Shown piece after piece: positions 63,750 through 64,000 of a stretch of DNA of 64,000 bases. A program made the translations under genes and the position numbers. Origin of the DNA: Acinetobacter bouvetii DSM 14964 = CIP 107468 (GTDB taxonomy: Bacteria > Pseudomonadota > Gammaproteobacteria > Pseudomonadales > Moraxellaceae); contig NZ_KB849725.1 of the NCBI RefSeq assembly GCF_000368865.1, forward strand, positions 178,438 to 242,437, read 5' to 3'. Each line of letters opens with the position of its first letter. The first letter of the stretch is position 1. Below the pieces are notes generated by a model, which ran no database searches, was not told where the DNA came from, and saw only the letters and a list, made by a program, of their open reading frames with translations.

Positions 63750-64000
63750 CTAAGCGTCAGATGGCGGTTTTATTTTATTCGGGCGGCTGCGCAGTTTTAA
63801 GGCGGTATCCTGAATGTCTTTGGGCAATAGGCCGAGGCGCAGCAGTTCTTCAAAAATTAATACCGGCGCATAGGCATCGGCCGCGGCGTAAGCAATTTGC
63901 TGTTCTGTTAAATGCTTTCTGGCCCAATTGGACGTGCTGACACTTTTGCTTTTGGGAAAGTTTTGCTGAAACAGCAGCGCAACCGCATTTTTCAGCCCGA
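63750..64000 (-). CDS. RNase D-like 3'-5' exonuclease, C-terminal end (partial)
   Basis: The window ends inside this gene; 83 codons and a TAG stop at 63750-63752 are visible. SNWARKHLTEQQIAYAAADAY is the ExoIII motif of DEDDy-type 3'-5' exonucleases (Tyr and Asp of YAAADAY), as in RNase D or related proteins. The extension after it (ending SRPNKIKPPSDA) is short, with no HRDC domain. It would process or degrade RNA. It precedes hisA on the same strand. Confidence 0.85.
   Translation of the reverse strand, partial: GLKNAVALLFQQNFPKSKSVSTSNWARKHLTEQQIAYAAADAYAPVLIFEELLRLGLLPKDIQDTALKLRSRPNKIKPPSDA

Overview
The window is a stretch of Gram-negative chromosome that reads as Acinetobacter (Moraxellaceae). 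The best markers are an Omp33-36 type porin with an almost diagnostic N-terminus, the CrbS/CrbR-ActP acetate cluster, a MsuE/SfnG sulfur pair, and the scattered, partly unlinked his and thr genes typical of the genus. Species cannot be fixed from the sequence alone. Most genes share one moderately GC-rich codon style. The exceptions, visibly AT-rich, are the AbiJ-like gene (22.5-23.3 kb) and the restriction island (41.5-46.2 kb).

Layout. 0-2 kb: end of rsmE, a MscS channel and a DUF805 protein. 2-5.4 kb: acetyl-CoA synthetase and a DszC/SfnB-like flavoenzyme. 5.6-9.2 kb: an SDR, riboflavin synthase, dimethylsulfone monooxygenase SfnG and FMN reductase MsuE, a sulfur-scavenging set with an FMN-supply gene beside it. 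9.6-17.2 kb: response regulator CrbR, an unknown 255-aa protein, hybrid kinase CrbS, and YjcH-ActP. The acs, yjcH-actP and unknown-protein promoters share a near-palindromic ACGACYAAAG box, which suggests one acetate-switch regulon. 17.5-20.7 kb: a degenerate-filter channel, the porin, and a 1.4-kb gene-poor stretch holding a good small-RNA candidate. 20.7-26.3 kb: a diguanylate cyclase, an AbiJ-like defence gene, a palindromic intergenic repeat and uvrA. 26.5-40.3 kb: lipoprotein, glpM, DUF475/TerC-like protein, YajR-like transporter, ssb, ahpC, LysR regulator, isochorismatase-fold hydrolase, pirin, a flavin amine oxidase with a methyltransferase, and tRNA-Thr.

41.3-46.5 kb is an accessory island beside tRNA-Ser: a truncated YqaJ phage nuclease, a two-gene BcgI-like type IIB restriction-modification system, and a tyrosine integrase broken (or made translationally conditional) by a shift in a run of seven A. 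46.6-57.2 kb returns to core genes: kup, a secreted nuclease, an AraC regulator divergent from a fatty acid hydroxylase, hisF, thrB and membrane proteins. The hydroxylase promoter architecture is repeated just after the gene, in front of a short untranslated segment ending in a terminator. 57.4-57.9 kb holds seven contiguous 22-bp AT-rich repeats next to an orphan IS630-type helix-turn-helix gene. 58-64 kb: an amino acid permease with an FAD amine oxidase, an EamA exporter, hisA and the end of an RNase D-like exonuclease.

Several genes are decaying: aqpZ (deletion plus stops), one of two tandem paralogous membrane proteins (internal TAA), a PLDc_N/TPR protein (internal TAG), the integrase and the YqaJ nuclease. 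All functional statements rest on motif recognition by eye; no database search or folding was run.
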